Below, piece after piece: positions 61,801-64,000 of a stretch of 64,000 bases of DNA. The DNA is from Hyphococcus lacteus (GTDB taxonomy: Bacteria > Pseudomonadota > Alphaproteobacteria > Caulobacterales > Parvularculaceae). The first letter of the stretch is position 1. Every line of letters starts with the position of its first letter. A model generated the notes under the pieces. The model saw nothing but the letters and a program-made list of their open reading frames with translations, was not told where the DNA came from and ran no database searches. The stretch spans positions 1,674,001 through 1,738,000 of the forward strand of contig NZ_JBEHZE010000001.1 in NCBI RefSeq assembly GCF_041058985.1, read 5' to 3'. The position numbers were made by a program, and so were the translations under genes.

Positions 61801-63189
61801 ATGAAAGATCTAACCTGCAAACTGCTTATTATTGGTGCTGGCCCTGGCGGTTATGTTGCCGCAATCCGGGCTGGCCAATTGGGTATTGATACAGTCATTG
61901 TCGAAGGCCAGTACAATGGCGGAACCTGCCTGAATGTGGGTTGTATTCCGTCCAAAGCAATTATTCATGCTGCGGATGAATTTGAAAAAGCCAATCACTT
62001 TGCGGGCGATTCCGAAATCGGCATTAAAGCCGCCAAGCCAGAAATTGATCTTTCAAAAACGGTCGCGTGGAAAGATAAAATCGTAAACCGACTAACAACG
62101 GGTGTTGGCGGGTTGTTGAAAAAGAACAAAGTTCGTTCGATTTCGGGGTGGGCAAGTTTTGTGGATGGCAAGACTGTCGATGTTGCGAATGGCGAGGGCA
62201 CCCACCGAGTTCGCGCGGAAAATATTATCATCGCGACCGGCTCCGTTCCTGTTGAGCTTCCCTTTATGCCATTTGGCGACAATGTCATTTCTTCTACTGA
62301 TGCATTAGCCCTATCGGCACCGCCGAAAACCATGGCGATCGTTGGTGCAGGGTATATCGGTCTAGAGCTAGGGATTGCCTTTGCAAAAATGGGCACCAAA
62401 GTCACGGTCGTAGAAGCGCTCGATAAAATTTTACCGCTCTATGACAAAGAAATGACGCGCCCTGTCGAAAAAAAACTAAAAGCGCTAGGCGTTGAGATTG
62501 TGCTCGGGGCAAAAGCCAAAGGCGCGGACAAAGCTGGCTTAAAGATCGAAACAAAAGACGGCGATGCAAAAACAATTAAAGCCGAGAAAATCTTGGTGAC
62601 GGTGGGGCGTGCGCCTAAAACCGAAGATTGGGGCCGTGAGAACCTCGTGCTTGATATGTCTGGGCGTTTCATCAAGATCGATGATCAATGCAAAACGTCG
62701 ATGCGTGGTATTTATGCGATTGGCGACGTGACGGGAGAGCCGATGTTGGCACACCGGGCAATGGCACAAGGCGAGATGGTCGCCGAGATCATTGCGGGCG
62801 AAAACCGCCATTGGGATAAACGCGCGATTGCCGCGGTTTGCTTTACTGATCCGGAGATTGTCTCCGTTGGCCTTTCAGCGGATGAGGCAAAAGCCGAAGG
62901 GTTTGACATCATCAGCCAGAACTTTCCGTTCACGGCCAATGGGCGCGCAATGACCATGGAAGCCGAAGACGGCTTTATTCGTGTGGTAGCGCGAAAAGAT
63001 AATCATTTGGTGCTGGGGGTTCAGGCCGTCGGTGGGGGTGTCGCAGAATTGTCAGCTGCGTTTGCACTCGCGATTGAAATGGGTGCAACGCTCGAAGATA
63101 TTACGGGAACGATACACGCACACCCAACTCAATCAGAAGCCTTCCACGAAGCCTCCCTAAGGGCGCTTGGTCACGCGCTACATATTTAG
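61801..63189 (+). CDS. lpdA: Dihydrolipoyl dehydrogenase (E3)
   Basis: E3 reoxidises dihydrolipoamide with FAD and NAD. The 462-residue protein has the FAD motif IGAGPGGYVAAIRAGQLG, the redox disulfide Cys43/Cys48 in GGTCLNVGCIPSK, the NAD motif IVGAGYIGLELG, and the His-Glu pair in HAHPTQSEAFHEA at the end. It closes the operon, 4 nt after E2, so this complex has its own E3. Confidence 0.95.
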   Translation: MKDLTCKLLIIGAGPGGYVAAIRAGQLGIDTVIVEGQYNGGTCLNVGCIPSKAIIHAADEFEKANHFAGDSEIGIKAAKPEIDLSKTVAWKDKIVNRLTTGVGGLLKKNKVRSISGWASFVDGKTVDVANGEGTHRVRAENIIIATGSVPVELPFMPFGDNVISSTDALALSAPPKTMAIVGAGYIGLELGIAFAKMGTKVTVVEALDKILPLYDKEMTRPVEKKLKALGVEIVLGAKAKGADKAGLKIETKDGDAKTIKAEKILVTVGRAPKTEDWGRENLVLDMSGRFIKIDDQCKTSMRGIYAIGDVTGEPMLAHRAMAQGEMVAEIIAGENRHWDKRAIAAVCFTDPEIVSVGLSADEAKAEGFDIISQNFPFTANGRAMTMEAEDGFIRVVARKDNHLVLGVQAVGGGVAELSAAFALAIEMGATLEDITGTIHAHPTQSEAFHEASLRALGHALHI

Positions 63190-63986
63190 AACCAATCGGC
63201 TGGGTCCAGTCGATAATAGCGTGATAGCTGATCATACAGATCGCGGTTATATGCTTGCAGATCGTGTGGCTGCTCGAAGAAAGTTTCGGTCGCGACTGCA
63301 AAAAATTCTGCCGGGTTTGTAGCGCCATAAGGGTTGAGAAATGTTTCTCGACCTGCGCTTAAATCATCGCGTAATTGTGCAAAGGCCTGCCGAAAAACAC
63401 GCGCCCATTGGCTTGCGCTTTGATCCGTATCGAGAAGGGGTGAACCGTCAGTAACACCGGTTTGTTCGTCAAGCTGATGGGCGAATTCATGAATAACAAC
63501 ATTCTCGCCATCATGCGGTGCGAATGCGCCATAAGCGGCGTGATCCCACGCTAAAATAACGGGCCCGCGCGCCCAGCTTTCTCCGGTGCGTACCGCAGCA
63601 CGCTCAGAATGAACATGCCCATCAACCTTTTGGAGTTTGCTTTTAAATGCTGCGGGGTAAACAAAAACGGTTTTGAGCGATTTGAACCAACGGTTTTCTT
63701 TGTTGACGATCAAAAGGCATGCTTGCGCCGCGATGGTGACGCGAATGTCGTCAGTGATCTCTAATCCCTCTTGGCCATGGAATTTAACCTCGTCGATGAA
63801 TCTATTGATCAAACCATCAAGGCGCTTGCGCAGATCGAGCGGCAGTCGATTATAAACTGGGACCCGTGCACGCACGATCTTCTTATGGGCCGGTTGTAAC
63901 GGCGCATTCAATAATTCCTCGCGCCGCCGCCGTTCATAGGCCCAGCGCCCGCCGATAAACAAACCGGCACCAATGACCAAACTCAT
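63186..63986 (-). CDS. MtfA-like zinc peptidase (M90 family), start may lie outside window
   Basis: The protein of about 266 residues has one N-terminal membrane segment and then the M90/MtfA domain with the zinc motif VVIHEFAHQLDEQTG (HEFAH) and the downstream NPAEFFAVATETFFEQPHDL with the third Glu ligand. MtfA in E. coli is a peptidase that also binds the repressor Mlc. The frame is open up to the window edge, so an earlier start beyond 64000 is possible. It overlaps lpdA by 4 nt at the 3' end. Confidence 0.88.
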   Translation of the reverse strand: MSLVIGAGLFIGGRWAYERRRREELLNAPLQPAHKKIVRARVPVYNRLPLDLRKRLDGLINRFIDEVKFHGQEGLEITDDIRVTIAAQACLLIVNKENRWFKSLKTVFVYPAAFKSKLQKVDGHVHSERAAVRTGESWARGPVILAWDHAAYGAFAPHDGENVVIHEFAHQLDEQTGVTDGSPLLDTDQSASQWARVFRQAFAQLRDDLSAGRETFLNPYGATNPAEFFAVATETFFEQPHDLQAYNRDLYDQLSRYYRLDPADWF

Positions 63987-64000
63987 CACCAAGAAATTCA

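Noticed and set aside
1..64000. tRNA genes, CRISPR arrays, prophage or defence island
   Set aside because: Reading both strands gave no cloverleaf-like sequence in the gaps, no regularly spaced repeats, and no phage or defence genes; a tRNAscan or CRISPR search would confirm.

Overview
The window looks like chromosome of an alphaproteobacterium of moderate GC content. The evidence is a CtrA-type cell-cycle regulator, a recA-alaS-icd neighbourhood, a full dcw (division and cell wall) cluster running mraZ to lpxC, an alphaproteobacterial-type LexA box in front of recA, a VPLPA-CTERM protein and a large TonB-dependent receptor. The mix of CtrA, TonB receptors and Baeyer-Villiger-type oxygenases would suit a Caulobacterales or Parvularculales-like aquatic bacterium, but the order cannot be fixed from sequence reading alone.

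Layout. 1-2.8 kb: end of a MacB-type ABC exporter and its NodT-like outer-membrane lipoprotein. 3-11 kb: recA, a VOC protein, alaS, two tandem DUF2807 proteins, icd, trmJ. 11-20 kb: a YhhQ transporter, a flavin monooxygenase, a VPLPA-CTERM protein, rpsD, a TonB receptor whose signal peptide is split by an apparent +1 frameshift in a G6 run, and a sulfotransferase. 19.5-21 kb: mlaC and mlaA. 21,158-22,914: an IS1595-family element with 28-bp inverted repeats, an 8-bp target duplication and two passenger genes. 23-31 kb: an ArsR-methyltransferase fusion, a DjlA-like co-chaperone, a DMT transporter, an AmpD-type amidase, the RNase P RNA, YajQ, an ACP/ketosynthase pair and an AraC-MGMT fusion. 31.4-33 kb: ctrA and a divergent coiled-coil gene. 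33.2-58 kb: dcw cluster mraZ-rsmH-ftsL-ftsI-murE-murF-mraY-murD-ftsW-murG-murC-murB-ddl-ftsQ-ftsA-ftsZ-lpxC, then bamD, recN and ligA. 58.2-63.2 kb: a four-gene 2-oxoacid (branched-chain type) dehydrogenase operon. The window ends inside or at the start of an MtfA-like peptidase gene on the minus strand.

How it fits together. The dcw genes are packed with 1-13 nt overlaps and probably form one long transcript started in front of mraZ, where four in-phase 10-bp direct repeats look like the MraZ operator. A perfect CtrA site (TTAA-N7-TTAAC) lies in the ftsZ leader, and near-matches lie in front of mraZ and in the ctrA-divergent region. This suggests that CtrA, encoded 1 kb upstream of the cluster, times division-gene transcription.

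The most unusual items are the passenger-carrying IS1595-type element inserted 15 nt upstream of a perfect palindromic operator, the split signal peptide of the TonB receptor, and a KTG to KTA change in the active-site motif of FtsI. I saw no tRNA, no CRISPR array, no prophage and no defence island.
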